From assembly GCA_045658965.1 (NCBI GenBank), contig JAZOVZ010000078.1, positions 1-64,000 of the forward strand: 64,000 bases of DNA. The letters run 5' to 3'. Source of the stretch: SVQP01 sp045658965. Its GTDB lineage: Bacteria > Bacillota > Clostridia > Oscillospirales > CAG-272. The notes beneath the pieces are model-generated. The model saw nothing but the letters and a program-made list of their open reading frames with translations, searched no databases and was not told where the DNA came from. Positions within the stretch are counted from its first letter, which is position 1, and each line of letters begins with the position of its first letter. The position numbers and the translations under genes were made by a program. Of the stretch, positions 9,662 to 18,165 are shown piece by piece.

Positions 9662-10245
9662 ATAATAATTCCCTCCTTTTCCAAAAGAATGCGCAGCTCG
9701 TGCTTGATCTCGACAAGCTCCTTGCTGACCAAGGATTGGCTGCAGGAAAGACGCTTGGCGATCTGCGGCAGCGTCAGAGCGAAGAAATAACGGGAAACAA
9801 AAATGTACAAGCGGCGGTCGGTCGTAGCGTCCAGATACGCCGTGATCACCTTGCCGATCGTCTTTGCCTGCACCTCACGGTCAAGATCGCTGCCGTCGGG
9901 CACAAACTCCTGCACCTCGTCCAGCGGCATGCAAGCCCCTGCGGGCACGCGCTTTTTTCTGTGATCTCGCTCGTAGCGATCAAGCGAGAGATTGCGCGTG
10001 ATCTTTGCCAAGAAGGCGCGGAATATGCTCGGCCGCTCGGGCGGAATGGTATTCCACGTTTTGATATACGTATCCTGCAAGCATTCCTCGGCATCCTGCT
10101 CGTTGGATAGAATACTGTAGGCTACCGTGTGCAGATATTCACAGTATTTTTTGTCTGTCTCTGCGATGGCGCGTTCTTCTCTGGCGAAGTACAGATCAAT
10201 GATCTGCTCGTCCGAAAGCAGCGACTCGCGGTTTTTCTTTCCCAT
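9658..10245 (-). CDS. ECF-type RNA polymerase sigma factor
   Basis: A 195-aa group IV sigma factor. Region 2 covers about residues 35-100 (YSILSNEQDAEECLQDTYIKTW, then FLAKITRNLSLDRYERDHRKK). Region 4 covers about residues 140-190 (LPQIAKRLSCSQSLVSKELVEIKHEL), a helix-turn-helix that would read the -35 element. A GGAGGAG ribosome site precedes the ATG. Its own promoter (10286-10314) closely matches the divergent promoter at 10373-10401, so it probably activates itself and both flanking operons. Confidence 0.93.
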   Translation of the reverse strand: MGKKNRESLLSDEQIIDLYFAREERAIAETDKKYCEYLHTVAYSILSNEQDAEECLQDTYIKTWNTIPPERPSIFRAFLAKITRNLSLDRYERDHRKKRVPAGACMPLDEVQEFVPDGSDLDREVQAKTIGKVITAYLDATTDRRLYIFVSRYFFALTLPQIAKRLSCSQSLVSKELVEIKHELRILLEKEGIII

Positions 10246-10285
10246 ATGCTCCTCCTTTGGCTATGTTGTTTGGGACGCTCACTCT

Positions 10286-10314
10286 TATAGACGGCGTTTT
10301 TTGCAAACCTTGTA
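10286..10314 (-). promoter_or_regulatory. candidate ECF-sigma promoter (leftward)
   Basis: On the minus strand TACAAG (10309-10314), 15 bases, CGTCTATA (10286-10293). The flanks TTTTACAAG and AAAACGC also match the divergent element at 10373-10401. The CGTC core of the -10 box is typical of ECF promoters. Transcription would begin about 35 bases before the sigma ATG. Confidence 0.75.
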
Positions 10315-10372
10315 AAAAAATCCGATTTTTTTATTATACCATAGACTTTAAGAAAACACAAGAAATCCATTT

Positions 10373-10401
10373 TACAAGATTGCAAGAAAACGCCGTCTAT
10401 A
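10373..10401 (+). promoter_or_regulatory. candidate ECF-sigma promoter (rightward)
   Basis: TACAAG (10373-10378), 15 bases, CGTCTATA (10394-10401), the same boxes and spacing as the leftward promoter. An ATG at 10405 lies too close to the -10 box to be translated from this transcript, which supports the start at 10438. Confidence 0.75.
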
Positions 10402-10437
10402 TAAATGCAGGTATATTTATGTAAAAAGGAGTTTCGT

Positions 10438-11526
10438 ATGAAGCATGAAAAAAGGCGCATTGTATTGCCTTGGTGGGTGCCGTACAGCATCCCCGTGATC
10501 ATATTTGCCGTAATGATGATATTTATCATTGCAGATAAACCCGAATACACGGTCACGTTTTCTCCGGGGTACGATGGAGGCAAAGAAAAAATCGAGACGG
10601 TGGAACGAAAGGGCACGCTTGCCCTGCCCGATGATATTTACCGCCCCGGCTACACGTTTGCAGGTTGGTGGTATGAGGACACGGATGGCTGGAGGCTGTG
10701 GGATTTTGAGCACGACAAGGTGTATGAGGATATGACGCTGACAGCACGCTGGGAGCGTATCACGTATACGATTCACCTGGATGCAAACGGTGGCGAGTGC
10801 GATATCACAGAGTATAAGGCTTACCCAAACGAGAAGTTGAAGCTACCCGTACCCAAAAGAGAGGGCTACACCTTTGCAGGATGGTTTCTTGGTGAATACG
10901 ATGCTGACGGAGGTATTTACGTTTGGCCTGGTGACGGCTATGCCAAAGCCAAATGGGTGACCTACCCGCTCGGTATGACGGTTACGATCGGTCACTTTGA
11001 GCAGGATAACAACCTCGAAAACGGACCCGAGGAGATCGAATGGTACGTCATTGATTACAAGGACGGAAAATATTTTTTAGTCAGCAAATACGTCTTGACC
11101 TACCATCGATATGCCGAGAGTAATTATGACAGGACATGGGAAACCTCCTTGCTTCGCGCCTATCTGAACGGTGAGTTTTATGATACGGCATTCACCGAAC
11201 AGGAAAAGCAATTCATCACGCCCACCGTATTGCCCGAGGGCGTGACCGACCGCGTATTCTCTCTTTCAAAAAAAGACGTGGAGGATGTCGTCATCGATTG
11301 GAAAATGGTTATGGGCATCGCGACTGACTACGCTGTTTCGCAGGGTTTGAGGGTGTATAACACTGCCTTCAACCCCATGCACGAGAACAGGGTGTCCTAT
11401 GACATCGCATGGTACTCCATACGTGGAGCTTCCGTTCTGTGTGGTGCTTTTGGCAACACATTCGGCAAAAATGGAGTTCGCCCTGCTATGTGGATCGATG
11501 AGAGTTATTTGAACGGCAACCAATAA
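10438..11526 (+). CDS. membrane-anchored InlB B-repeat / DUF6273-like protein
   Basis: A 362-aa protein. AAAAAGGAG lies six bases before the ATG. A basic N-terminus and one membrane helix (about residues 10-33, WWVPYSIPVIIFAVMMIFII) are followed by two InlB B-type (Listeria-Bacteroides) repeats with the hallmark GYTFAGWW/GYTFAGWF and LTARW/AKW segments. The C-terminal roughly 170 residues resemble DUF6273 (LLRAYLNGEFYDTAFTEQE, ending GVRPAMWI). The topology suggests an extracytoplasmic binding or sensing role. It is the first gene of the rightward arm of the ECF divergon. Confidence 0.8.
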   Translation: MKHEKRRIVLPWWVPYSIPVIIFAVMMIFIIADKPEYTVTFSPGYDGGKEKIETVERKGTLALPDDIYRPGYTFAGWWYEDTDGWRLWDFEHDKVYEDMTLTARWERITYTIHLDANGGECDITEYKAYPNEKLKLPVPKREGYTFAGWFLGEYDADGGIYVWPGDGYAKAKWVTYPLGMTVTIGHFEQDNNLENGPEEIEWYVIDYKDGKYFLVSKYVLTYHRYAESNYDRTWETSLLRAYLNGEFYDTAFTEQEKQFITPTVLPEGVTDRVFSLSKKDVEDVVIDWKMVMGIATDYAVSQGLRVYNTAFNPMHENRVSYDIAWYSIRGASVLCGAFGNTFGKNGVRPAMWIDESYLNGNQ

Positions 11527-11552
11527 ATTTACATATGGAAAGGAATACGACC

Positions 11553-12752
11553 ATGAAAAAAAGAATTTCAATCATAATCGCGCTTGCGCTACTGCTTTGC
11601 TCGCTATGTGCGGCCTTATCTGCGTGCGGTGACAAGGACAAGCACGAGATCAACGAGCTGCACCAAACCGCGGTTGTTAAGAACGACCTTGCCGAATACG
11701 GCAACTTCGTCTGGGCGGAATCGAGCAGAATTTATCGCTTTAACCGAAAGACCGAGACCTTTTATACCGCCTGCATCGATCCCGAATGCGACGGCAAATG
11801 CCCTGTGGATTGCGTCTTCAGTTACTTTGCGGGCGTGCACGATCAAAAGCTGTATTTTTTAGGCTGGCAGCAGTTTACGAACATCACTATGCTTGCCTAT
11901 CAGGACGTTGTGACAGGCGAGACCCACGTGCTCAAGACCATGAGCGACACCGCAGACCCCAATTCCTACCTGACCTTTATTGACGGCGATTGGTGGTACT
12001 ACAAATGCATGCTGCTCAAGGAGGGTGGAGACGCGACCAAGCCCACGGATTACGAGCCCTATATTTGCAGAATTTCACTTGACGGCTCCAAGGACGAAAC
12101 CGTTTTCAAGCTTGCAGATACCGAATTTTTATATATGGCAGCGGACGGCAAGGTGGTGACCGCGCACACGGATAAGCTGTACGTAACCGACGCGGAGACC
12201 AAGCAAAAGGACGAGCTTTTCAATTTTACGCAAAACGGATATAAGTCCGTCATGTCCAATGCGCAATATTTTGACGGCAAGATGTATTTCACCGCCTTAA
12301 GTCCCAACATGGCAACCGTGCAATATACGGGCGGACAGCAGCGCATGTCTTTCCTTATGCGCATTGACCTTGACACCCGACAGGCAGAACGAGTGGTGGA
12401 AGGACCCGTGGAAAACTTTACCGTGACCGAGCAAGGTATCTATTACGTGCCTTTCAAGATCCGTTATCATTACGTACCGGATGATTACGAAAGAAACCCC
12501 AATAAGGTGACCTACTGCTTGTTTGAAGAGTCCATCTATTTGTGTAACCACGACGGAAGCAACGCCAAGGTCGTGTACACCAACGACAAGCTTGATTTTA
12601 CGTTCTATTTCACGGTCATCGACAACACGCTGTACGGCTGGCTGTTCGATTACAATGAGCAGGAAAAAAGATTTTCCTCCTCGGGCTATTTCGGATCGGT
12701 CAACTTTGACACGGGACGCATCGTACACGCCGAAAAGCCGGATAAGGAATGA
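11553..12752 (+). CDS. Cys-motif lipoprotein of the rightward ABC operon
   Basis: A 399-aa lipoprotein starting MKKRISIIIALALL with lipobox LSAC. I choose the ATG at 11553, with GGAAAGGA upstream, over 11535. The mature protein contains CIDPECDGKCPVDC (C-x4-C-x3-C-x3-C), the counterpart of the CQDPFC-H motif in the leftward paralogs but with the His replaced. It has propeller-like strands (IYRFNRKT, LYVTDAETK, YLCNHDGSN). The stop overlaps the permease start as ATGA, the same coupling preserved in the leftward remnant at 4445. Function unknown; likely an exporter-associated surface protein. Confidence 0.82.
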   Translation: MKKRISIIIALALLLCSLCAALSACGDKDKHEINELHQTAVVKNDLAEYGNFVWAESSRIYRFNRKTETFYTACIDPECDGKCPVDCVFSYFAGVHDQKLYFLGWQQFTNITMLAYQDVVTGETHVLKTMSDTADPNSYLTFIDGDWWYYKCMLLKEGGDATKPTDYEPYICRISLDGSKDETVFKLADTEFLYMAADGKVVTAHTDKLYVTDAETKQKDELFNFTQNGYKSVMSNAQYFDGKMYFTALSPNMATVQYTGGQQRMSFLMRIDLDTRQAERVVEGPVENFTVTEQGIYYVPFKIRYHYVPDDYERNPNKVTYCLFEESIYLCNHDGSNAKVVYTNDKLDFTFYFTVIDNTLYGWLFDYNEQEKRFSSSGYFGSVNFDTGRIVHAEKPDKE

Positions 12753-15115
12753 TGCGCCTATATAAATCAGAGCTGCGAAAGCTATGCAGCTCGCGGACGG
12801 TATGCATTGTTTTCATCGTGTTGCTGTGTATCAATTTTCTGCTTACGGCATATCTGTCAAAGCCCTTGCCCCACGAGGACGCGAAGCGCAAAGCAGTTGA
12901 GGACTATTTGACCGATCCCGAGCAGACCGCGCAATATTACAAGGAACTGCAAATGCTGGCATCCTTGAACGAGCGAGAGGAAGAACCGAATTTTCCGTAC
13001 TCCTACTACGGCTCGCCCGAGTACGATGATTTTCTGATCCTGCGACTTGTGTATCAGCGTGCTGAGTATCTTGAAAGCGGGTATACCAAGCAGATCGACA
13101 GCATCATTTCGATGAGCGAGCGTAAGCTGGACGATATGTACAGCTTTTACTATGACGACAGCGACTATGAGATCAAGGAACAAAAAGCGATCCTTGAGAG
13201 ATACCGATCGATCAAGCAAAACGTGCAGCTTCCGCGCGAATACGCGCACGGCTACGATACTTATATCCAAAACAACACGGTCTCGGTCTTTGTGCTGCTT
13301 TGCATATTGGTCTTTGCGTCGTACCTGTTTTTGGACGAACGCGCCTCGGGCTTTGAGAGCATTTTACGCTGTGCCAAGCACGGACGCAGCAGGACGTTCG
13401 TTGCCAAAGCCCTTGCTCTGCTGACTTGTACGCTCTTTTGCGTGGTGGTCTTTTCGCTGACCACCTTTGCAGCCATCGGCATTATGCAAGGCTACTCGGA
13501 TATCACAAGCCCCATCCAAGTCTTTGAGGACTTCGCCAAGGTGCCCTTTGAGGTGTCAATCCTTGGCTATATGCTGCTGCAAATGCTTGTGCGCGTGGTG
13601 GCGTTTGCGCTGATTGCCGCCTTTGTATCTTGCCTTGCCTGCCTGAGACTTCCCTACGTTGCATCGATCGGCGGGGGGATTGCGCTATACAGTATCAACG
13701 TGCTGATCAGTACGCGCACCTACATGGGCACAACGCCTGCGGTGCGTTATGTCAACCCCGCTGCCATGATCGAAACTTGCGCGCTGCTTGGCTTTGACCG
13801 ATACCTTTCATTGTTCGGTTTGCCTGTTTCTTACGTTGTAACGGCACTATTGATTTCGGTTATGGCAACGGTAGCGCTGTTTGTGACGGGCGGTATTCTG
13901 TTCTGCAAGAACGTGCGCATACCTTCGCTCAAAAAACGCTTCAAGCTGTCAAAGCTTGCCGTGCTAAGTCTGCCTAAAGCGAAAAACAAGCCTGAAAAAG
14001 TGCACACTTTTGCTTGGTATGAGCTCAAAAAGAATCGCATTTTACTGCTTTTGGCTGCGATTGCCGTGTTGCTGCTTATCAAAAGCACGTACGTGGACAA
14101 GACCGTGGGCACAATGGAAAGCTACGATCAAGCCATTTATTACGAATACGTGACCACGATACAGCCCATGGAAATCGATGAGCGTACCGCATACATGACA
14201 GCGGAGCGGGAGCGCATTGACACAATTCTGCTTGCTGCCGAGTCCAACAGAAAAGCCTTTTCCAACGACCAAATGACGGCAGAGGAATATTTTGCCTACT
14301 GTGAGCAGCTGACCGACGCAAGGGCGCGCAATGGTGTGTTTGCCCGTGTGGAGAGCTACGTAAATTATATTGAGCGCAAGAATGCCGAAACGGGCGGTGA
14401 TGCCAAGATCATTTACAGCATCGGTTATGAGCGGCTTTACGGCTTGCCCTCCGACGTCTTTGTGTGCGCTGCGCTGATACTCTTATGCGTGGGTACGTTT
14501 GCGGTGGAATACGCGTCGCAATCATCAAAAGGCGGCTTTTCGCAGATTCTGCGCGCCACCAAGCACGGCAGAAAGCGCACCTTTGCTTGCAAGATGCTGA
14601 CCTTTGGCGCACTTGGTGCAGTGATTTCGATCGCCTTTCGCGCTGCAACGCTGTTGATCGTGTCTCGCAATTACGTGCTGCCCGATTTGGATGCCGCGCT
14701 GTATTCGATCCAAGCCTTTTGTGATGTGACGTCGGACGTCACGATCGGGCAATATATGCTGCTTGACCTTGGGCTGCAGATTCTGCTTGGCGCGATCATT
14801 GCCGTGGTAGGCTGCACGCTCTCCTGCATCTGCAAGCGTCCGCTTGCCACAATCGTCGCAAGCGTATTTGCCATCGGCTTGCCCGAGGTGCTTGCGAGCA
14901 CCGTGCTGCCGCAGTTCGCGGCACTGAGCATTCTCTCGCTCTCCTCGCCGCTGCGCGTGACCGTCCTTTCTGCGCAAAAGCAGCTGTCCGGCTGTGATTT
15001 CACATATTTTTGGCGTGCTTTGACGCTGTATCTTTTGTTAAGCGCGGCACTCGTGCTGCTTGCAGGGCGCAAATTCTGCAAATCTTATTACAATGGGGGC
15101 TGCCATGAAGCTTGA
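12749..15115 (+). CDS. double-length ABC-2 type permease
   Basis: A 788-aa membrane protein with clear internal duplication. Each half starts with a basic segment and a membrane helix (MRLYKSELRKL; FAWYELKKNRILLLL near residue 425), then a large polar ectodomain, then several helices. The halves share the motifs GFESILRCAKHGRSRTFVAKA and GFSQILRATKHGRKRTFACKM, each just after a helix. It is the paralog of the leftward 694-aa permease. The ATPase gene at 15105 begins inside its last codons. Probable exporter; substrate unknown. Confidence 0.87.
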   Translation: MMRLYKSELRKLCSSRTVCIVFIVLLCINFLLTAYLSKPLPHEDAKRKAVEDYLTDPEQTAQYYKELQMLASLNEREEEPNFPYSYYGSPEYDDFLILRLVYQRAEYLESGYTKQIDSIISMSERKLDDMYSFYYDDSDYEIKEQKAILERYRSIKQNVQLPREYAHGYDTYIQNNTVSVFVLLCILVFASYLFLDERASGFESILRCAKHGRSRTFVAKALALLTCTLFCVVVFSLTTFAAIGIMQGYSDITSPIQVFEDFAKVPFEVSILGYMLLQMLVRVVAFALIAAFVSCLACLRLPYVASIGGGIALYSINVLISTRTYMGTTPAVRYVNPAAMIETCALLGFDRYLSLFGLPVSYVVTALLISVMATVALFVTGGILFCKNVRIPSLKKRFKLSKLAVLSLPKAKNKPEKVHTFAWYELKKNRILLLLAAIAVLLLIKSTYVDKTVGTMESYDQAIYYEYVTTIQPMEIDERTAYMTAERERIDTILLAAESNRKAFSNDQMTAEEYFAYCEQLTDARARNGVFARVESYVNYIERKNAETGGDAKIIYSIGYERLYGLPSDVFVCAALILLCVGTFAVEYASQSSKGGFSQILRATKHGRKRTFACKMLTFGALGAVISIAFRAATLLIVSRNYVLPDLDAALYSIQAFCDVTSDVTIGQYMLLDLGLQILLGAIIAVVGCTLSCICKRPLATIVASVFAIGLPEVLASTVLPQFAALSILSLSSPLRVTVLSAQKQLSGCDFTYFWRALTLYLLLSAALVLLAGRKFCKSYYNGGCHEA

Positions 15116-16022
15116 ACTTAAACATATCAGTAAATCATACGGTGCTGTCCGTGCGCTCTCGGTTTTTTCCGCAGAGCTGACGCCCGGCATTTACGCGCTG
15201 CTGGGTCCCAACGGCTCGGGCAAAACCACGCTGATGCACATTCTGACCGACAACTTAAAAGCGGACACAGGAGAGATCTTGTATGTGGATGATAACTGTG
15301 AAAAGCAAAACGTAAAGGCTATGGGCGAGCAATTCCGCGAAAAGATCGGCTTTATGCCGCAATACCCGGGCATGTACCCCAATTTCACAGCCAGGCAGTT
15401 TTTGCAGTACGTTGCCGCACTCAAGGGTGTTGGCGAGAAAGAGAAAAAGCGCGCCAGAGACGCGCAAATCGACAGACAAATCACCGAGATTTTGGACGAA
15501 TTGGAGCTTTTGGACGTGGCAACGCGCAAGATCGGCACCTTTTCGGGCGGCATGAAGCAGCGCCTCGCCCTTGCGCAGGCTGTGCTGGGTGATCCCAAAA
15601 TCTTGATTCTTGACGAGCCCACGGCGGGGCTTGACCCCAAGCAGCGCATTGCGGTGCGCAACTACATCTCGCGCATCTCGCAGGACAAGATCGTCATCAT
15701 TGCCACGCACGTGGTGTCCGATGTCGAATTTATCGCCAAGGAGATCATCATACTCCGTAAAGGAGAGATCGTCAACATGGCAGCTCCGCACGTGCTGCTG
15801 CAGGAGATTGACGGAAAGGTGTGGGAGATCTGCACAGAACAAAACCGGATTGCCGAGCTGCAAAGCACCTTTGCGGTCACCAATATCGCAACCTCGGAAA
15901 AGCATGCGGGCAAGGTAGTGCTGCGCGTGCTGTCCGACATACAGCCGACAGTGGATGCGACTCCTCTTCCCCCCATGCTGGAAGACTATTATTTGTACAC
16001 ATTCGGCAAAAAAGAGCAATAA
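15105..16022 (+). CDS. ABC exporter ATP-binding protein
   Basis: A 305-aa ATPase paralogous to the one at 1449-2363. Walker A is GPNGSGKTT, the signature FSGGMKQR, Walker B ILILDEPTAGLDP. I choose the ATG at 15105 because a GGGGG ribosome site lies five bases upstream and because the protein then aligns from its first residue with the paralog (MKLELKHISKSYG against MVLKFYDISKSYG). This gives an 11-bp overlap with the permease gene. It ends the rightward operon before a terminator at 16032. Confidence 0.93.
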   Translation: MKLELKHISKSYGAVRALSVFSAELTPGIYALLGPNGSGKTTLMHILTDNLKADTGEILYVDDNCEKQNVKAMGEQFREKIGFMPQYPGMYPNFTARQFLQYVAALKGVGEKEKKRARDAQIDRQITEILDELELLDVATRKIGTFSGGMKQRLALAQAVLGDPKILILDEPTAGLDPKQRIAVRNYISRISQDKIVIIATHVVSDVEFIAKEIIILRKGEIVNMAAPHVLLQEIDGKVWEICTEQNRIAELQSTFAVTNIATSEKHAGKVVLRVLSDIQPTVDATPLPPMLEDYYLYTFGKKEQ

Positions 16023-16031
16023 ATATCAACG

Positions 16032-16068
16032 CAGGACCGCGGTACTCCGCGGTCCTGCATCTATTTTG
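16032..16068. terminator. bidirectional terminator
   Basis: A perfect 12-bp stem GCAGGACCGCGG/CCGCGGTCCTGC with loop TACT (16032-16059) stands between the convergent ATPase and MATE genes. It is followed by an AT-rich run. Confidence 0.85.
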
Positions 16069-16072
16069 CATA

Positions 16073-17446
16073 TTACATCTCTTCAGCCAAGGTTCTGCGC
16101 TTTTTCCATTTTCCCGAGAGGAAATAGCAGAGGCTGGGGATGGCATATCCGTAGGGTGCAAGTCCGTAGCCCAGCACGAAGCCGAAAAAGCCCCATCCAA
16201 GCCCGATACCGAACAGCCACGAAAGCCCGATTCGCAGCACCACGCCGTCCAAAAGTGCCAGCACCATGCATAGCTTTGCGTGCCCAAGACCTTGGATGAA
16301 CGCGCCGCTGCCGCGCATGATGGCAAATGCCGGGAACATCCAAAGGATCGCGCGGATAAACTCGCCCGACATGGCGTGCACGGCGGGGTTATCGGGGTCA
16401 AACAGTATAAAGAGCTGCTTGCCGAACAGCACGTATACGGTCACGAACAACACCGTCAGCGCAAATGAATAGATCCACGCCCAATGCACCACCTTCTCGG
16501 CGCGCTTTTGGTCACCCGCGCCGATGTTCTGACTGACCATGGGCATGGCGGCATACTGAATGCCCTGCGAGATCTTGTTGATGACGTCGTCAATACGCAC
16601 GCCAACGCCAAACGCCGCGCATTCCACAACGCCGATATTATTGATCTGCGCGCTGACCACGATCATGGAAAGATTGATAAAGCCCGACTGGATCGCCATG
16701 GGCACGCCTTGCTTGGCGATCATGCCAACGTATTTGAGGTCGGGAATGAAGTTCTCCTTTGCAAAATCAAAGCCGAACGCCTCTTTTTTGCGGTAGAGGT
16801 AGAAAATCGAGAAGATAAACGACACGCCCTGCCCGATAATGGTTGCCCACGCAGCACCCGCAACGCCCCAGCCAAGCCAACCCGTAAAGAGCAGGTCAAG
16901 CACCAAATTGGTGACAGACGCAATGGCAATGAACATAAACGGACGCTTGGCATCTCCCATGCCGCGCAGTACGGCGGAGACCATGTTATACCCTGCCGTA
17001 AAGAACAGACCAATGGCGCAAATGACCATGTATTGCACAGCCATATCGTGCGCCTCGTCGGGAATGTTGACCAAGGTCAGTATGGGCTGATGGAACAGCA
17101 AAATGACGCCGGACATTACCAGAGAAAGTGCCAGCACGAAGCCGAACAGCGTGCCCATAATGCGGCTCATTTCCTTTTTCTTGTTCGCACCCAGGGCTTG
17201 CGCGATCAGCACCTGCCCTGCGTTGGAAAAGCCAAGGCAAACCATAGTGGCAAAATTGACGATCAGCGAGGACTGCGATACGGCAGCAATGCCCGCCGTG
17301 CCGACAAACTTGCCGACAATGACCATGTCGATGGCGCTGTAAAGCACCTGCATGGCATTGGACGCCATAAAAGGCAGCGCAAAAAGCAGCAGCTGCCGTG
17401 AAATGTTTCCTTGTGTAAAATCTTTGCGTAAGGTCTTGGTCGCCAA
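16073..17446 (-). CDS. MATE family multidrug/metabolite exporter
   Basis: A 457-aa integral membrane protein with about 12 helices in two homologous halves, typical length for NorM/DinF-type exporters. N-terminal MATE features are the GNISRQLLLFALPFMASNAMQVLYSAIDMVIVG block and the DAKRPF segment. It should exchange cations for organic compounds across the cytoplasmic membrane. The start is a TTG (17446) behind AAGGGAA. Transcribed alone and convergent with the ECF operon. Substrate not predictable. Confidence 0.92.
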   Translation of the reverse strand: MATKTLRKDFTQGNISRQLLLFALPFMASNAMQVLYSAIDMVIVGKFVGTAGIAAVSQSSLIVNFATMVCLGFSNAGQVLIAQALGANKKKEMSRIMGTLFGFVLALSLVMSGVILLFHQPILTLVNIPDEAHDMAVQYMVICAIGLFFTAGYNMVSAVLRGMGDAKRPFMFIAIASVTNLVLDLLFTGWLGWGVAGAAWATIIGQGVSFIFSIFYLYRKKEAFGFDFAKENFIPDLKYVGMIAKQGVPMAIQSGFINLSMIVVSAQINNIGVVECAAFGVGVRIDDVINKISQGIQYAAMPMVSQNIGAGDQKRAEKVVHWAWIYSFALTVLFVTVYVLFGKQLFILFDPDNPAVHAMSGEFIRAILWMFPAFAIMRGSGAFIQGLGHAKLCMVLALLDGVVLRIGLSWLFGIGLGWGFFGFVLGYGLAPYGYAIPSLCYFLSGKWKKRRTLAEEM

Positions 17447-17536
17447 TATATGTTCCCTTCTTTCAGTGGCCTATTCTATATTATAGCACGGTGGAGAAGA
17501 ATTTGCAAGCGGTTGGGGGCAAGAAAAAACAAAAGG

Positions 17537-17885
17537 CAGCGGTGCTCGCTTGCTGTTTGCGCGAAGCGCAACATCGTTTACGCCGCAGGCGTAACATCAT
17601 TGGGCGATAGCCCACATCATTTGCGACTTGTCGCAACATCGTTTATTTGTGCCGCGGTCAACAAGAAAAGCACCAAGCCGACTGGCGGCACTAGGGTACT
17701 CGCCTGCTGTTTGCGCGAAGCGCAACATCGTTGATGCGAAGCATCACATCATTGCGAAGCACATCATTTGCACGAAGTGCAACCTCGTTCATTTGTGTCC
17801 GCCTGCGGTGGAATGATGTTGACCTTCGGTCAAATGATATTGCGTGCAAGCACGCAAATGATGTTGTGTCCTGCGGACACAAATG
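17537..17885. repeat. hairpin array B (linker AACATCRTT)
   Basis: About a dozen short hairpins with unrelated stems (TTGCGC/GCGCAA, TTACGCC/GGCGTAA, TGGGC/GCCCA, TTGCGA/TCGCAA, TGATGC/GCATCA, TTGAC/GTCAA, GTGTCC/GGACAC). They are joined by AACATCRTT in the left part and by its reverse complement (AATGATRTT) from about 17810 onward, so the array as a whole is inverted about its centre. A 33-bp header (17546-17578) recurs at 17700-17732 with one mismatch. It fills the gap between the MATE start and the 3' side of tRNA-Gln. Confidence 0.75.
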
Positions 17886-17920
17886 AAAAAATCCTGAAAG
17901 CAGAGCTTTCAGGATTTTTT
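17886..17920 (-). terminator. tRNA-Gln terminator
   Basis: Stem ATCCTGAAAG/CTTTCAGGAT with A6 on one side and T6 on the other lies directly 3' of the tRNA on the minus strand. It could work in either direction. Confidence 0.85.
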
Positions 17921-17995
17921 GGCTGCGGCACTAGGATTCGAACCTAGGGAATGACGGAGTCAGAGTCCGTTGCCTTACCGCTTGGCGATGCCGCA
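17920..17995 (-). tRNA. tRNA-Gln (CTG)
   Basis: Cloverleaf on the minus strand: acceptor TGCGGCA/TGCCGCA, anticodon stem ACGGA/TCCGT with loop CTCTGAC (anticodon CTG), T stem CTAGG/CCTAG with TTCGAAT, discriminator G and encoded CCA. The acceptor beginning with U is typical of bacterial tRNA-Gln. It decodes CAG. Confidence 0.95.
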
Positions 17996-18013
17996 ATATT
18001 TTCAACATCGGTT

Positions 18014-18042
18014 ATTATAACAGAAACATATCCGTTTGTCAA
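18014..18042 (-). promoter_or_regulatory. sigma-A promoter of tRNA-Gln
   Basis: Minus strand TTGACA (18037-18042), 17-bp spacer, TATAAT (18014-18019), a consensus promoter about 20 bp upstream of the tRNA. Confidence 0.85.
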
Positions 18043-18165
18043 TACCAAAATGAAAAATTTTCTAAAAAGTTTTTCCTTTTTTCAGTATGCTGCAAAAGTC
18101 TTGCATTTATACGGCAAATCGGATGTTTTGCGGGATTTTGGCGAAGAATTTTTGCATGCGAGGGG

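Noticed and set aside
10405..10437. Upstream start of the InlB-repeat protein at 10405
   Set aside because: The ATG lies four bases after the -10 box, so it would not be in the transcript; 10438 has a ribosome site.
17680..17705. Fragment of tRNA-Gln 3' end inside array B (GCGGCACTAGG)
   Set aside because: Only an 11-base match; too short to separate from chance in repeat-rich DNA.
17537..17885. CRISPR or tRNA cluster
   Set aside because: Linkers are only 7-9 bp and the intervening segments are self-complementary hairpins, not unique spacers or cloverleafs.
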